A stretch of DNA of 64,000 nt, taken from an uncultured Eubacteriales bacterium. GTDB lineage: Bacteria > Bacillota > Clostridia > Oscillospirales > Oscillospiraceae. The stretch covers positions 1-64,000 of the forward strand of contig CABSBF010000002.1 of the NCBI GenBank assembly GCA_902475855.1. The letters are read 5' to 3'. Shown one piece after another: positions 45,288 through 55,438 of this stretch. Under the pieces are notes generated by a model. It was not told the DNA's origin. It was given only the letters and a program-made list of their open reading frames with translations, and ran no database searches. Numbering within the stretch: position 1 is the first letter of the stretch; each line of letters begins with the position of its first letter. The position numbers and the translations under genes were made by a program.

Positions 45288-46077
45288 CCAAACTCTCCAT
45301 TTCTTCCTCCGGCATCTTGCAGAAGCGGATATTTACGTCGTTATCGCCGCAGTCCTCTACCTCAACGCTGTGTACGCGGCACAATTCCAGTACCGCAAGG
45401 AAGGTCGCGACAATTTCACTGCGCGTCCGGCTGCCGCGAAACAGATTCCTGAATCGCTCGACGCCGCGCATCAGAAGCCTTTTGAGCACTTGAGCGGCCT
45501 TTTTTGTCACAGGGTACGGTTCGGCACCGACAATGCCCGTGAAGTTTGAGACCGGCGGCGGCAGCCTGCGTTCACTCCGCTCAGCAAGGGCGGAAAATGC
45601 ACGCAGAAGATCCTCCTTCTCGTGACGGTACCGATAGGCAGAGTCCATGCGCAGCGGTTCCGGCTGTTTCGTGAAAATTGCGCGGCCAATATCATTGCGC
45701 GGCTCCAGAAAGCTTACCGCCGTGCGAATCTGCTCGTAGGCCTCTGCGCGCTGGCGCTCCTCCAGAGAGCGAATCAGCAGCTCCATCTCACTCATGGCTT
45801 CCTCGCGCTCTGTTGCAGAAAGCAGCATCTTGGTTTTGATCAGCATCAGGTAGGAGGCCATCGCGATAAATTCGCTGGCAATTTCCATATCCAGACGCTT
45901 GCGCTCTTCCAGATAGGCCAGATACTGTTCCAGAATGGAGGTAATGCTGACATCCTGTATTTCAATTTTATTCTTGCTCAGCAAGAGCAGGATCACGTCC
46001 AGCGGGCCGTCAAAGTCCGCCGGAAGCTCATCCCGCGTCCTGACTACGCCTGACAAGTGGTAGCTCGGTTCTTCCAT
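45256..46077 (-). CDS. scpA: Segregation and condensation protein A
   Basis: A 273-residue kleisin: N-terminal DFDGPLDVILLLLSKNKIEIQDVSI, then EFIAMASYLMLIKTKMLL, a charged middle and a C-terminal winged helix. It bridges the SMC heads. First gene of the scpA-scpB-ytfJ-dac-rluB-rpiR-yhiN run. Confidence 0.94.
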   Translation of the reverse strand: MEEPSYHLSGVVRTRDELPADFDGPLDVILLLLSKNKIEIQDVSITSILEQYLAYLEERKRLDMEIASEFIAMASYLMLIKTKMLLSATEREEAMSEMELLIRSLEERQRAEAYEQIRTAVSFLEPRNDIGRAIFTKQPEPLRMDSAYRYRHEKEDLLRAFSALAERSERRLPPPVSNFTGIVGAEPYPVTKKAAQVLKRLLMRGVERFRNLFRGSRTRSEIVATFLAVLELCRVHSVEVEDCGDNDVNIRFCKMPEEEMESLDGTVGTEAGT

Positions 46078-46106
46078 GCAATCCCTCTTCGCTTTATATC
46101 TAAGTT

Positions 46107-46135
46107 AGTATACCATTTCTTTTGAAGAATCGCAA
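46107..46135 (-). promoter_or_regulatory. Promoter of the scpA operon
   Basis: On the minus strand TTGCGA (46135-46130), 17-base spacer, TATACT (46112-46107), 30 bases before the scpA start. Confidence 0.6.
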
Positions 46136-46163
46136 CAAAAAAATAGCCTGTTGCGGATAATAC

Positions 46164-46195
46164 AACAGCACAAGGGAAAACTCCCCTGTGCTGTT
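46164..46195 (-). terminator. Terminator after engB
   Basis: AACAGCACAAGGG and CCCCTGTGCTGTT form an imperfect stem; the following minus-strand sequence is only weakly T-rich. It lies just past the engB stop. Confidence 0.55.
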
Positions 46196-46201
46196 TTGCT
46201 G

Positions 46202-46789
46202 TTACTCCGCAGCCGACATAATTTCCCGAACAAGCAATTCCCTGCCGGTTCCCTTCTCCGCAGAAAACGGCAGAAGCTTTACCTCCTCCGGCAGCTCCAG
46301 TGTTTCACGGATGCAGGCAAGATTCGGTTCGATCTCGCTTTTTTTCAGCTTGTCGAGCTTATTTGCCACGACCACAAATGGACGGCCAGTATTGCGAAAC
46401 AACTCTGCCATGACGCAGTCAAGTCGTGTCGGCGCATGACGCGCATCGACGATCATCACGCCGAGCGTGATATGCTCCGGTGCTGCAAAATAAGACTCCA
46501 TTAGCTTTTCCCAGCGTTCCTTTTCTGAAGCGGCTACCTTTGCATAGCCGTAGCCCGGCAGGTCTACAAAGTATGCTCTTCCATCGATCCTGAAAAAGTT
46601 GATATGGACGGTTTTGCCCGGCGTTTGACCAACGCGGGCAAAATTCTTTCGCTGCAAAACGCAGTTGAGAACCGAGGATTTTCCGACGTTTGATTTTCCT
46701 GCAAATGCGATCTGCGGCAGACCGTCCACCGGAAACATATTAGCCTGTGCAACAGATTTGACAAATTCGACCTTTTGTAAATTCATCAT
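46202..46789 (-). CDS. engB: Ribosome-biogenesis GTPase EngB (YsxC)
   Basis: A 195-residue TrmE-Era-class GTPase for 50S assembly. G1 GKSNVGKS (31-38), G2 with QTPGKTVHINFF, G3 DLPGYGYAK, G4 NKLDKLKK. Its ATG overlaps the lon stop; the tig-clpPX-lon-engB order is widespread in Firmicutes. Confidence 0.96.
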   Translation of the reverse strand: MMNLQKVEFVKSVAQANMFPVDGLPQIAFAGKSNVGKSSVLNCVLQRKNFARVGQTPGKTVHINFFRIDGRAYFVDLPGYGYAKVAASEKERWEKLMESYFAAPEHITLGVMIVDARHAPTRLDCVMAELFRNTGRPFVVVANKLDKLKKSEIEPNLACIRETLELPEEVKLLPFSAEKGTGRELLVREIMSAAE

Positions 46790-49206
46790 TGGCGAATCCC
46801 CGTCTTCGGCTTCGGCGCGTCATGCGCGACCGGAAGCGCACGCTCCGTATGCTGCGGAATCAGCTCTTTCGGCTCTTCCTGCTCCGGAATCAGAGCGGCA
46901 TCGATCACAGCGTCCACATGCTCGACCAGCAGGAAATTCAGCGCACGGCGAACCGTCTGGTCGATCTCCTGCAAATCCTTTTCGTTCTCCTTCGGAATGA
47001 TGACCGTGCGCACGCCATGGCGCAGTGCAGCCATGGTCTTTTCGCGCAAGCCGCCGATGGGCAGCACACGCCCGCGGATGGAAATCTCGCCGGTCATTGC
47101 AATATCGCGGCGAACCGGGCGATCCGTCAGGGCGGAAACCATGGCGGTACAGACCGTAATGCCGGCAGATGGGCCGTCCTTCGGGATGGCGCCTTCCGGG
47201 AAGTGAACATGGATGTCCTTTGTCTTATAAAAATCCTCCGGGATATGCAGACGTTGCGCGCGGCTGCGGATATAGCTCATTGCCGCCTGTACGGATTCCT
47301 TCATTACATCGCCGAGATTGCCTGTCAGATTCAGCTTACCGCTGCCCTCGACCACATTGCACTCGACCTCCAGCGTTTCGCCACCGACCGCCGTCCAGGC
47401 AAGGCCGGTAACAAGACCGACCGTATCCGAAGGAGGCATTTTGTCCGGCAGGAACTTGCGCGGCCCGAGGAAACGGTCAATTACCGTACCGGTGACGGTA
47501 ATTCGCTTGCAGTCCGGTTCAGTGACAAACCGCATGTCGCATTTACGGCAAAGGGTTGCAATCTCGCGTTCAAGATTACGCACACCGGATTCACGCGTGT
47601 AGCAGGTTATCATTTCCCGAATGGCATCGTCCGACACGCGTAGCTGCGTTTTTTTCAAACCATGTTTTTTTAGCTGCTTCGGCAGCAGATGCTGCTTCGC
47701 AATCATCAGCTTTTCCTCATCCGTATAAGAACCGAGTTCGATCACTTCCATACGGTCAAGAAGCGGGCGCGGGATGGTGTCCGTCGTGTTGGCTGTTGTG
47801 ATGAACATGCACTCGCTCAGATCAAAGGGAAGCTCCAGGAAATTGTCGCGGAAAGTTGTGTTTTGTTCGGAATCCAGAACCTCGAGCAGTGCAGAGGCAG
47901 GGTCGCCTCGATAATCGCTGCCCAGCTTGTCAATCTCATCCAAAAGCAGAAGCGGATTCTTGCTGCCGGCCTGCTGAATTGCCGTCAGAATTCTGCCCGG
48001 CATCGCGCCGATATAGGTCTTGCGGTGGCCGCGGATTTCAGCTTCATCATGGATGCCGCCGAGAGAGATGCGCGCGAGCTTTCGATTAAGGGCACGGGCG
48101 ATGCTCATGGCAACGGACGTTTTGCCAACGCCCGGAGGGCCGACCAGACAGATGATCTGTCCGGGCAGCTCCGGCGCAAGCTGCTTTACTGCCAGAACTT
48201 CAAGAATTCGCTCCTTGACCTTTTCCAGGCCAAAGTGATCTTCGTCCAGAATTTTCTGCGCTGCACGTACATCGCAGCGTTCTTTGGTTCGGATATTCCA
48301 CGGCAGCTCCAGTGCCACATCCAGATAGTTCCGAATTACGGAGGACTCCGCCGAACCGAAGGGCTGCTTCATCAGGCGCTGCAATTCCTTATTGAGCTTT
48401 TCCGTGATTTCTTCCGGAAGCGCCAGCTTATCAATCTTCTCACGGTATTCGTCAAATTCCGCCTCATCGTCGCCTTCGCCCAGTTCATTGCGAATGACCT
48501 TCATCTGCTCGCGCAGAAAATAGTCGCGCTGCCCCTTGTCAATGCTCTGCTGGGTCTGGTCCTGAAGCTGATTTTCCATGCGCAGAACCTCCAGCTCATG
48601 CGCAAAGAGTTTGTTGGAGATTTCCAGACGGCGCACCGGATGCCGCTGCTCTAAAACGCGCATCTTCTCGGCAAAGCCGTAGGTCGCGCTCTGGCTCATC
48701 AGGTCTGCAATATAGCCGGGGTCGTCAGAGGCCAGAATTTTCAGCATCGTCTCCTGCACGGGACGCTGCGTCAGATCTGCAAACTCGTCAAAAAGCTGTG
48801 CAGCCTGACGAACCAGGGCTTCTACCTTGGGGGTGTTCTTGCTGTATTCCGCATCCGGGATGGACTCCACGCGCGCACAGAGGTAGGGATCGGTTTTGCG
48901 AACCTCCGTAACTTTTGCACGGTACTCGCCCACAATGAGAACACGCACAGCATCTCCCGGCATTTTCAAAACCTGCCGCACACGAGCGACTGTGCCTACC
49001 GGATACAGATCGTCAAAAGATGGATCATCCTGTAAAATATCCTTTTGTGTTACAAGAAAAATGCGCTGGTCACCGGACATGGCTTTGTCCAGCGCACGGA
49101 CGGATTTTTCCCGCCCAACATCAAAGTGTATCGTCGTCTTAGGAAATACCGTCAGTCCACGCAAAGCCAGAACCGGCATTTTCTCAGATAGAATCAATTC
49201 GTTCAT
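46786..49206 (-). CDS. lon: ATP-dependent protease Lon
   Basis: An 806-residue soluble AAA+ protease. N-terminal substrate domain (VLALRGLTVFPKTTIHFDVG), coiled coil, Walker A VGPPGVGKT, Walker B LLLLDEIDK, and the protease domain with catalytic Ser in PKDGPSAGIT and Lys in IGGLREKTMAA. ATG 49206 has AAGGAG upstream. Confidence 0.96.
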   Translation of the reverse strand: MNELILSEKMPVLALRGLTVFPKTTIHFDVGREKSVRALDKAMSGDQRIFLVTQKDILQDDPSFDDLYPVGTVARVRQVLKMPGDAVRVLIVGEYRAKVTEVRKTDPYLCARVESIPDAEYSKNTPKVEALVRQAAQLFDEFADLTQRPVQETMLKILASDDPGYIADLMSQSATYGFAEKMRVLEQRHPVRRLEISNKLFAHELEVLRMENQLQDQTQQSIDKGQRDYFLREQMKVIRNELGEGDDEAEFDEYREKIDKLALPEEITEKLNKELQRLMKQPFGSAESSVIRNYLDVALELPWNIRTKERCDVRAAQKILDEDHFGLEKVKERILEVLAVKQLAPELPGQIICLVGPPGVGKTSVAMSIARALNRKLARISLGGIHDEAEIRGHRKTYIGAMPGRILTAIQQAGSKNPLLLLDEIDKLGSDYRGDPASALLEVLDSEQNTTFRDNFLELPFDLSECMFITTANTTDTIPRPLLDRMEVIELGSYTDEEKLMIAKQHLLPKQLKKHGLKKTQLRVSDDAIREMITCYTRESGVRNLEREIATLCRKCDMRFVTEPDCKRITVTGTVIDRFLGPRKFLPDKMPPSDTVGLVTGLAWTAVGGETLEVECNVVEGSGKLNLTGNLGDVMKESVQAAMSYIRSRAQRLHIPEDFYKTKDIHVHFPEGAIPKDGPSAGITVCTAMVSALTDRPVRRDIAMTGEISIRGRVLPIGGLREKTMAALRHGVRTVIIPKENEKDLQEIDQTVRRALNFLLVEHVDAVIDAALIPEQEEPKELIPQHTERALPVAHDAPKPKTGIRQ

Positions 49207-49299
49207 GCGTACTCCTTTCCGCAGAAATATTTGCAATTAGAGCAGGAAGGAGGCATAGAAACCCCAGAAATGGTTTCCGCGCCCCCTTCCCCTATTTTC

Positions 49300-50559
49300 T
49301 TATCCCGCATTGGGGCGCTTCAGCCTTGCGCGCTCCTTGGTGTGCGTCAACTCCGGCTGGCTGCCCTTTTCCACGCAGTCTTTCGTGATCAGAACCTCGC
49401 TGATGGACGGATCGGAGGGAATTTCATACATAACATTTGTCATGACGTCCTCCAACACCGCACGCAGGCCGCGGGCGCCGATCTTACGGTCGATCGCCTT
49501 CTGCGCGATCGCATCGAGCGCCGCATTCTCAAAGTTCAGTGTTACGTGATCCAGCTCCAACAGTTTGCGATACTGCCGGCACAAAGCGTTCTTCGGCTCT
49601 GTCAGGATACGTACCAGATCCTCCTTGCGAAGACTCGACAGACTTGTCACCACCGGCAGGCGGCCGACCAGTTCCGGAATGATGCCGAACTTCAGAAGAT
49701 CGTGCGGCTGCACCTGTTCAAAGAGCGTGCCGACATCCTGCTCCTCCCGGCTCTTGAGTTCGGAGCCGAAGCCAAGGCTGGAATGGTCGGTGCGTTTTTC
49801 AATGATCTTATCCAGGCCGTCAAACGCGCCGCCGCAGATAAAGAGAATGTTTGTCGTGTCGATTTGGATGAACTCCTGCTGGGGATGCTTTCTGCCGCCC
49901 TGCGGGGGAACATTGGCAACGGTACCTTCCAGAATTTTCAGCAAAGCCTGCTGCACGCCTTCGCCGGAAACATCGCGCGTAATGGAGGTGTTTTCGCTCT
50001 TGCGGGCAATTTTATCCATCTCATCAATGTAGATGATACCGCGCTCGGCCAGCTCCACATCGAAATCCGCCGCCTGCAGAAGGCGCAGAAGGATGTTCTC
50101 CACATCCTCGCCGACATAACCGGCCTCAGTGAGGGTGGTCGCGTCCGCGATGGCAAAGGGGACATTCAAAATCTTTGCCAACGTCTGAGCAAAGAGCGTT
50201 TTGCCGCAGCCGGTCGGGCCAATCAGCAAAATGTTGCTCTTCTGCAGCTCAACGTCGGATTCCCCGCCAAAATAGATGCGCTTATAGTGGTTATATACCG
50301 CGACGGAAAGCGCGATCTTGGCTCTCTCCTGCCCGATAATATAACCATCCATATATTCCTTGATCTGCTTGGGGGTTGGGAGATGCTCCGGCTTTTCCGG
50401 AAGCTGCTGCGTGGTTTCATACATATCTTCCTGCAGGAGCGTCCCACAGAGGGCAACACATTCGTTGCAGATGTAAACGTTATTGGGGCCTGACAGAATA
50501 CGCTTCACCTGTCCCTGTGTCTTCCCGCAGAAAGAGCAGCGAATCAATTTGTCCGCCAA
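49300..50559 (-). CDS. clpX: ATP-dependent Clp protease ATP-binding subunit ClpX
   Basis: A 419-residue unfoldase. Zinc-binding C8, C11, C31, C34 at the N terminus; Walker A GPTGCGKT (114-121); Walker [10 protein letters not shown]; the ClpP-binding loop LGFGS; sensor 2 in [10 protein letters not shown]. Follows clpP by 27 bases. Confidence 0.97.
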   Translation of the reverse strand: MADKLIRCSFCGKTQGQVKRILSGPNNVYICNECVALCGTLLQEDMYETTQQLPEKPEHLPTPKQIKEYMDGYIIGQERAKIALSVAVYNHYKRIYFGGESDVELQKSNILLIGPTGCGKTLFAQTLAKILNVPFAIADATTLTEAGYVGEDVENILLRLLQAADFDVELAERGIIYIDEMDKIARKSENTSITRDVSGEGVQQALLKILEGTVANVPPQGGRKHPQQEFIQIDTTNILFICGGAFDGLDKIIEKRTDHSSLGFGSELKSREEQDVGTLFEQVQPHDLLKFGIIPELVGRLPVVTSLSSLRKEDLVRILTEPKNALCRQYRKLLELDHVTLNFENAALDAIAQKAIDRKIGARGLRAVLEDVMTNVMYEIPSDPSISEVLITKDCVEKGSQPELTHTKERARLKRPNAG

Positions 50560-50586
50560 ATCATATCCCTCCCGATGCTATCTCGT

Positions 50587-51168
50587 TTATCTCTGATAAA
50601 TAACCTTATCAATCAGTCCGTATTCTTTCGCCTGCTCAGCGGTAAGGAAGTGGTCGCGTTCGGTATCGCGCGTGACCTCTTCGATCGACCGGCCGGTATT
50701 CTCCGCCATGATCTCATTGAGCTTCTTCTTGATCTCCGCGATGCGGTTGGCGTGGATCTGAATGTCCGTGACCTGCCCCTGCGCACCGCCGGACGGTTGA
50801 TGGATCATGATCTCCGCATTCGGCAGCGCAATCCGCTTTCCCTTTGTTCCGGCTGACAGCAGAAATGCGCCCATGGACGCGGCCATGCCAATACAGATCG
50901 TGGAAACATCGCACTTGATGTACCGCATGGTGTCATAGATCGCAAGGCCGGAGGTTACGGAACCGCCGGGGCTGTTGATGTAGAACTGGATGTCCTTGTC
51001 CGGATCCTGAGCTTCCAGATACAGCATCTGCGCTACGATCAGGCTGGCAGTGGTATCATTGACCTCCTCAGAGAGAAAGATGATACGGTCGTTCAGCAGG
51101 CGGGAGAAAATATCATACGAGCGCTCACCGCGGCTGGTCTGTTCCACAACATAAGGTACTAAACTCAT
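50587..51168 (-). CDS. clpP: ATP-dependent Clp protease proteolytic subunit
   Basis: A 193-residue serine protease: catalytic S98 (GMAASMGAF), H123 (MIHQPSGG) and D172 (RDTERDHF). Partners with ClpX, encoded next. Confidence 0.97.
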   Translation of the reverse strand: MSLVPYVVEQTSRGERSYDIFSRLLNDRIIFLSEEVNDTTASLIVAQMLYLEAQDPDKDIQFYINSPGGSVTSGLAIYDTMRYIKCDVSTICIGMAASMGAFLLSAGTKGKRIALPNAEIMIHQPSGGAQGQVTDIQIHANRIAEIKKKLNEIMAENTGRSIEEVTRDTERDHFLTAEQAKEYGLIDKVIYQR

Positions 51169-51223
51169 ACCAAAGCTCCTTTCAAATCACGATCAGAAAC
51201 ATTCTAACCATGTAAGAGGAAAA

Positions 51224-52525
51224 TTATTCCGCTTTTTCCTCTGCCTTCGGCGCGACGGCAACGGCAGACTCGGCAATCAGCTTTGCAGCCTTGCGGACCT
51301 GAAGGTCACCCTTCATGCCGTCCACGGGCAGCAGCTCCTTGACCTTATCCAGCTCCATCTTGTAGCTGTCGGCCAGCTTCTTGTATTCTTCTTCGCACTC
51401 TTCCTCGGAAACCTCAATCTTCTCGGCATCCACGACTGCGTCAAGCATGACATTGGTGCGAACGGCATTCAGTGCGCCCGGACGCAGGCTCTTGCGGATG
51501 GAATCCATACTGCCGCCGAGCATCTGAGAATAAGCTTCCAGAGAAGCGCCCTGTGCGCGCAGCTCATAGTCCATGCGCTCAAGCTGGCGATCCACTTCTT
51601 CATCGACCATGCTGTCGGGAATCTCTGCGGTCATGTTCTCAGCAGCCTTCTCAACGGCGGCATTTTCAAAGGCACGGTCAATTCCGGCCTGCTTCTCATC
51701 GCGGATGCGCTTTTCAATGTCAGCGCGCAGCTCAGCCATGGTATCGAATTCGGAAACGTCCTTCACGAACTCGTCGTCCTTCTCAGGCAGGACAGTTTCC
51801 TTGACTTCGTGTACCTTGACCTTGAAGGTGACTTCCTTGCCTGCCAGATCGGATGCATGGTAGTTTTCGGGGAAGGTGACATTAATGTCCTTCTCCTCAC
51901 CAGCGCTCATGCCGACGACCTGCTCCTCAAACCCGGGGATGAAGGAACCGGAGCCGAGCACCAGTTCGTGGTTTTCGCCCTTTCCGCCCTGGAAGGGAAC
52001 ACCGTTCAGGAAGCCTTCAAAGTCGATGACTGCGGTGTCGCCATCCTTTGCGGCGCGCTCGACGGTGGTGATGCGGGCAACGTTCTGTGCCATGCGGTCA
52101 ATCTCAGCGTCAACCTCGGTCTCCTTGACGTCTGCGTCGACCTTCTCAACCTCAATGCCCTTATACTGGCCGAGGGTGACGACGGGATACAGATCGGTGA
52201 CGATGGTCAGCGTGACAGAATCATCATCAGCAATGTTCATATCGGAAACGCTGGGACGGCCGACAGGCTTCATGTCCTGCGTCATAACGGCATCCTGATA
52301 AATCTGCGGGAACATTTCTTCAATTGCATCTTCATAAAAAACGTGCTTACCGTAAGCAGCTTCGATGACCACACGGGGCGCCTTGCCCTTGCGGAAGCCG
52401 GGGATGGCGATGTCCTTGCGGTACTTGAGGTAGGCTTTGTTGATGGCGGGCTCCAACTCGGCCTTGGTCAGCTCGACGGTAACACTTGCTTTGGAAGTTT
52501 CTTTTTCTGCACTTTTAACATTCAT
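51224..52525 (-). CDS. tig: Trigger factor
   Basis: A 433-residue ribosome-associated chaperone and peptidyl-prolyl isomerase. Ribosome-binding signature GFRKGKAPR near residue 44, FKBP-type domain (DTAVIDFEGFLNG, about 155-240), and a long helical C-terminal substrate cradle. AGGAGG precedes ATG 52525. Upstream of clpP as in many Firmicutes. Confidence 0.96.
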   Translation of the reverse strand: MNVKSAEKETSKASVTVELTKAELEPAINKAYLKYRKDIAIPGFRKGKAPRVVIEAAYGKHVFYEDAIEEMFPQIYQDAVMTQDMKPVGRPSVSDMNIADDDSVTLTIVTDLYPVVTLGQYKGIEVEKVDADVKETEVDAEIDRMAQNVARITTVERAAKDGDTAVIDFEGFLNGVPFQGGKGENHELVLGSGSFIPGFEEQVVGMSAGEEKDINVTFPENYHASDLAGKEVTFKVKVHEVKETVLPEKDDEFVKDVSEFDTMAELRADIEKRIRDEKQAGIDRAFENAAVEKAAENMTAEIPDSMVDEEVDRQLERMDYELRAQGASLEAYSQMLGGSMDSIRKSLRPGALNAVRTNVMLDAVVDAEKIEVSEEECEEEYKKLADSYKMELDKVKELLPVDGMKGDLQVRKAAKLIAESAVAVAPKAEEKAE

Positions 52526-52585
52526 TTGGATAGTCCTCCTATGTGTTGCGCAGAATGCGCACATTTTTTCTCCAGAATCCGTACT

Positions 52586-52614
52586 ATTCTATCAGAGAAT
52601 AGCGAAAAAAACAA
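52586..52614 (-). promoter_or_regulatory. Promoter of the tig-clpP-clpX-lon-engB cluster
   Basis: On the minus strand TTGTTT (52614-52609), 17-base spacer, TAGAAT (52591-52586). No CtsR or CIRCE-like repeat is visible near it. Confidence 0.55.
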
Positions 52615-52624
52615 GCTATATTTT

Positions 52625-53317
52625 TTATTTCAGACGAATTGGCGTAAAATTGACAAAATCCGCCGCAGCAAGCCGATATTCTACTCCTTCGAAGCTTCCT
52701 TCAAGTGCCAGTCGATGGCTGTCGCCGTGCAGATGACCGTAGCAGCAGAGCTTCACTCTATACTTCTGGAAGAGGTCCAGAATCTCACGGCAGAGGTACC
52801 CGCGGTAGCGCGGCGGATAGTGCAGGAAACAGTATATCTCATGCTCCGTCCCGGCTGCTTTGAGGGATGCCTCCAGGCGAATCAGCTCGCGCTTGAAGAT
52901 CTTGTCATTGTGGCTGCCAAGCGCCGCGTCCTCCTCAAAGAACCAGCCGCGCGTGCCGGTGATAGCAATGTCCTCGTAAAAATAGCAGTTGTTATTCAGA
53001 ATAAACTGATTGGAAAATCCGTTCTGTTCGCAGAATTTATAGAACTTGGATGCTGTTGTCCACCAGTAGTCATGGTTGCCCTTCAGTATGATTTTGCGCC
53101 CGGGGACCCGGTCGATAAACGCGAAATCCTCCCGCGCCTCGTCGATTCCAAGCGCCCATGACAGATCGCCCAGCAGGACGGTCGTGTCCTCCGGGCCGAT
53201 CACGGATAGTCCCTGCCGCAGCTTGTCCACGTAGCCTGACCATGCGCCGCCAAAGACATCCATTGGCTTGTCTGCGCTGAAAGAAAGATGCAGATCTCCG
53301 ATTGCGTACAGTGCCAT
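52625..53317 (-). CDS. Metallophosphoesterase
   Basis: A 230-residue calcineurin-like phosphoesterase. Metal motifs in order: GDLHL, GDLSWALG, GNHDYWW and GHLHGDS. The substrate is unknown. Last gene of the lepB-to-phosphoesterase run, 12 bases after the dipeptidase. Confidence 0.9.
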   Translation of the reverse strand: MALYAIGDLHLSFSADKPMDVFGGAWSGYVDKLRQGLSVIGPEDTTVLLGDLSWALGIDEAREDFAFIDRVPGRKIILKGNHDYWWTTASKFYKFCEQNGFSNQFILNNNCYFYEDIAITGTRGWFFEEDAALGSHNDKIFKRELIRLEASLKAAGTEHEIYCFLHYPPRYRGYLCREILDLFQKYRVKLCCYGHLHGDSHRLALEGSFEGVEYRLAAADFVNFTPIRLK

Positions 53318-53329
53318 CCGTTTCTCCTT

Positions 53330-54244
53330 TCAGAATAATTGCAGCAGGTTTTGATAGAAAATCCGATCGAGGAGCGGCGTATCATAGCCGCGCGCCCGAA
53401 GAAAATCGTAAAACGTTCCGTAGCTTCCAACATCAGAGAAGCCTTCCGGAAGCGCATCGCAGCCGTCGAGATCGCCGCCGAGCGCAACGTGCTGCTCTCC
53501 ACAGACGCAGAGCAAATGTTCCAGGTGGGAGAGCATGGTAGAATAATCCGCATGTTCTCCCAGAAATTGCACATAGAGATTCAGGCCGACCGTTCCGCCG
53601 AGCTGAGCTACCGCACGGAGCTGCTCATCCGTCAGGTTTCGACTGTGGCCGCACAGGGCGCGGCAGTTGGAGTGGCTGGCGAGGATCGGTGCGCTTGCGC
53701 ATTCACAGAGTTCCCAGAAGGCTCGTTCTGAAAGATGGCTGACATCAATGCGCATTCCACAAGTCTCTGCCTCGCAGACAAACTCACGCCCCTGCGCGCT
53801 CAAACCGCGGTCCGAACCATGCCAGCCCGCCAGCACATTGTCTGCGTTCCAGGTAAGCGTCGTCATAACAAAGCCCTGCGCTCGCAAATCGGCAAGACGC
53901 GCCGGATCGCAGGCGATGCACTCCGGCCCCTCAATGGAAAACAGTGCTGCTGCCTTTCCGGCTGTCCAAGCATTACGGATTCCATCGGCATCTTTGACGG
54001 GCAGAATATAGTTCGTATTCTTTTCAATCTCCCGGCGGAGAACCGCCATTGGATGCGTCAGCGCATCTTCCGGTTTTTCAAACATACCATCACAGCCTGC
54101 GAAGCTGCAAAATGCAAAGATCTGTGCGTAGTTTTCAAATTTCTGCGTTTTTAGCAGATCAATGTGGCAGGAATTCCGAGAGAGCGTTTCTCGCCTCTGC
54201 CACAGTTCAAACGCAGTATCGCAATGCCCGTCAAACAGCTTCAT
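53330..54244 (-). CDS. Membrane dipeptidase family M19
   Basis: A 304-residue zinc dipeptidase of the renal dipeptidase type. The zinc-binding FDGHCDT (H7, D9) is at the N terminus; IDVSHLSERAFWEL and PILASHSNCRALCGHSRNL are conserved; GGDLDGCDALPEG is near the end. Likely cleaves dipeptides, possibly with D-residues. Its start overlaps the yraN stop. Confidence 0.92.
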   Translation of the reverse strand: MKLFDGHCDTAFELWQRRETLSRNSCHIDLLKTQKFENYAQIFAFCSFAGCDGMFEKPEDALTHPMAVLRREIEKNTNYILPVKDADGIRNAWTAGKAAALFSIEGPECIACDPARLADLRAQGFVMTTLTWNADNVLAGWHGSDRGLSAQGREFVCEAETCGMRIDVSHLSERAFWELCECASAPILASHSNCRALCGHSRNLTDEQLRAVAQLGGTVGLNLYVQFLGEHADYSTMLSHLEHLLCVCGEQHVALGGDLDGCDALPEGFSDVGSYGTFYDFLRARGYDTPLLDRIFYQNLLQLF

Positions 54245-54603
54245 GCAAATGCATCCTCCCAGTGGCGCACCTGCGGGCAGCGTGTTTCCGTCCCCTCCGG
54301 CGCGTAGATCTCAATTACGTCAAAACGCGGCTGTTTCTGTGTTTCATTCTGAGAAAGGAACATTTCCGCCGTCCGGCGCAGCCGTTCCTGTTTGCGACGG
54401 TCGACGAACTCCATCGCTTCGGCAAAACTCGCATTTTTGCGCAGCTTGACCTCTACAAAAACCAGATAGTTCCGGTTTTCTGCGATCAGGTCGATCTCCC
54501 CGAAGCGGCAGCGATAGTTCGCTGCGACGATGGTATAGCGCTTTTTTCGCAGATACTCCGCCGCAAAGCTCTCACCCCAGCGCCCCAGCAAATCACTCGG
54601 CAT
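54241..54603 (-). CDS. YraN family (UPF0102) protein
   Basis: A 120-residue restriction-endonuclease-like fold protein: GRWGESFAAEYLRKKRY, then FGEIDLIAENRNYLVFVEVKLRK with the D-ExK-type metal motif. Role unknown; commonly follows rnhB, as here, with an 11-base overlap. Confidence 0.9.
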   Translation of the reverse strand: MPSDLLGRWGESFAAEYLRKKRYTIVAANYRCRFGEIDLIAENRNYLVFVEVKLRKNASFAEAMEFVDRRKQERLRRTAEMFLSQNETQKQPRFDVIEIYAPEGTETRCPQVRHWEDAFA

Positions 54604-55198
54604 AGAGTTTTTTCAGGAAAGTGCGTCTGTGGATGGGACAGGGTCCAAACTTTCGCAGTGCTTCATAATGCGCCCGTGTGCCATAGCCCTTATGTACGTC
54701 AAAGCCGTATTGCGGATAGAGCTCCGCCTGCTGCACCATAAAGTCGTCCCGCGTCACCTTGGCGAGGATGGAGGCCGCAGCAATGTTTGCACTCAGACTG
54801 TCGCCCTTGATGATTGTCTGCACCGGAAGCCCAAAGTCCGTCTCCCGGTTGCCGTCGATCAGCGCCATGGAAGGTCGGATGGAAAGCTGCTCCAATGCCC
54901 GGCGCATGGCGAGAAAGGTTGCCTGCAAAATGTTGATTTCATCAATTTCCTGCTCGGTTGCAAAGGCAATGCCATAGCTGAGCGCTTGTGCAGAAATCTG
55001 TTCAAACAGTGCACGGCGGCGTTTATCCGACAGCTTTTTTGAGTCGTTCAGCCCTTCGATTTCCGTGTCACGTGGTAGAATCACTGCTGCGGCGCACACC
55101 GGCCCGGCCAAAGGGCCCCTGCCGGCCTCATCGACACCGCATATGATTTCGTAACCCTCGTCATAGCAGATATGCTCATACTTCCAAAGCTCACTCAT
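54593..55198 (-). CDS. rnhB: Ribonuclease HII
   Basis: A 201-residue RNase H that nicks RNA in RNA-DNA hybrids. Catalytic acids in ICGVDEAGRGPLAGP (D23, E24), LIDGN and SILAKVTRD. Terminal HKGYGTRAHYEAL is typical. In the lepB-rbgA-rnhB order. Confidence 0.95.
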   Translation of the reverse strand: MSELWKYEHICYDEGYEIICGVDEAGRGPLAGPVCAAAVILPRDTEIEGLNDSKKLSDKRRRALFEQISAQALSYGIAFATEQEIDEINILQATFLAMRRALEQLSIRPSMALIDGNRETDFGLPVQTIIKGDSLSANIAAASILAKVTRDDFMVQQAELYPQYGFDVHKGYGTRAHYEALRKFGPCPIHRRTFLKKLYAE

Positions 55199-55207
55199 CT
55201 TTTTCCC

Positions 55208-55438
55208 TCAATCCGGCGTAAAACTCAGCCGCTGGCGCAGACCATCGGCCACAATATCGTAAATGATCGTACCGTCCTCGCGGACGGTCTTTTCCAAGCT
55301 GACGTCTTTTCCGTCGCAATAGGTGCGCGCAGCCGCATCGGTGTCGGCAGTTTCCACTTCGCTGACAAACACGTCGCGCATTTGGTTGTTTGCGCAAAGA
55401 TTGAAAATCTCGCGTATCAGTTCATATCTCGGCATCAT
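55208..55438 (-). CDS. Small conserved-context protein of unknown function
   Basis: A 76-residue acidic protein starting at ATG 55438 (GGAGG six bases upstream; ATG 55435 is an alternative). It overlaps the end of rbgA by 17 bases and ends 10 bases before rnhB, so it is inside the operon. It has MMPRYELIREIFNLCANN, two Cys and the C-terminal DGTIIYDIVADGLRQRLSF. I recognise no domain. Operon position and good start support a real gene. Confidence 0.65.
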   Translation of the reverse strand: MMPRYELIREIFNLCANNQMRDVFVSEVETADTDAAARTYCDGKDVSLEKTVREDGTIIYDIVADGLRQRLSFTPD

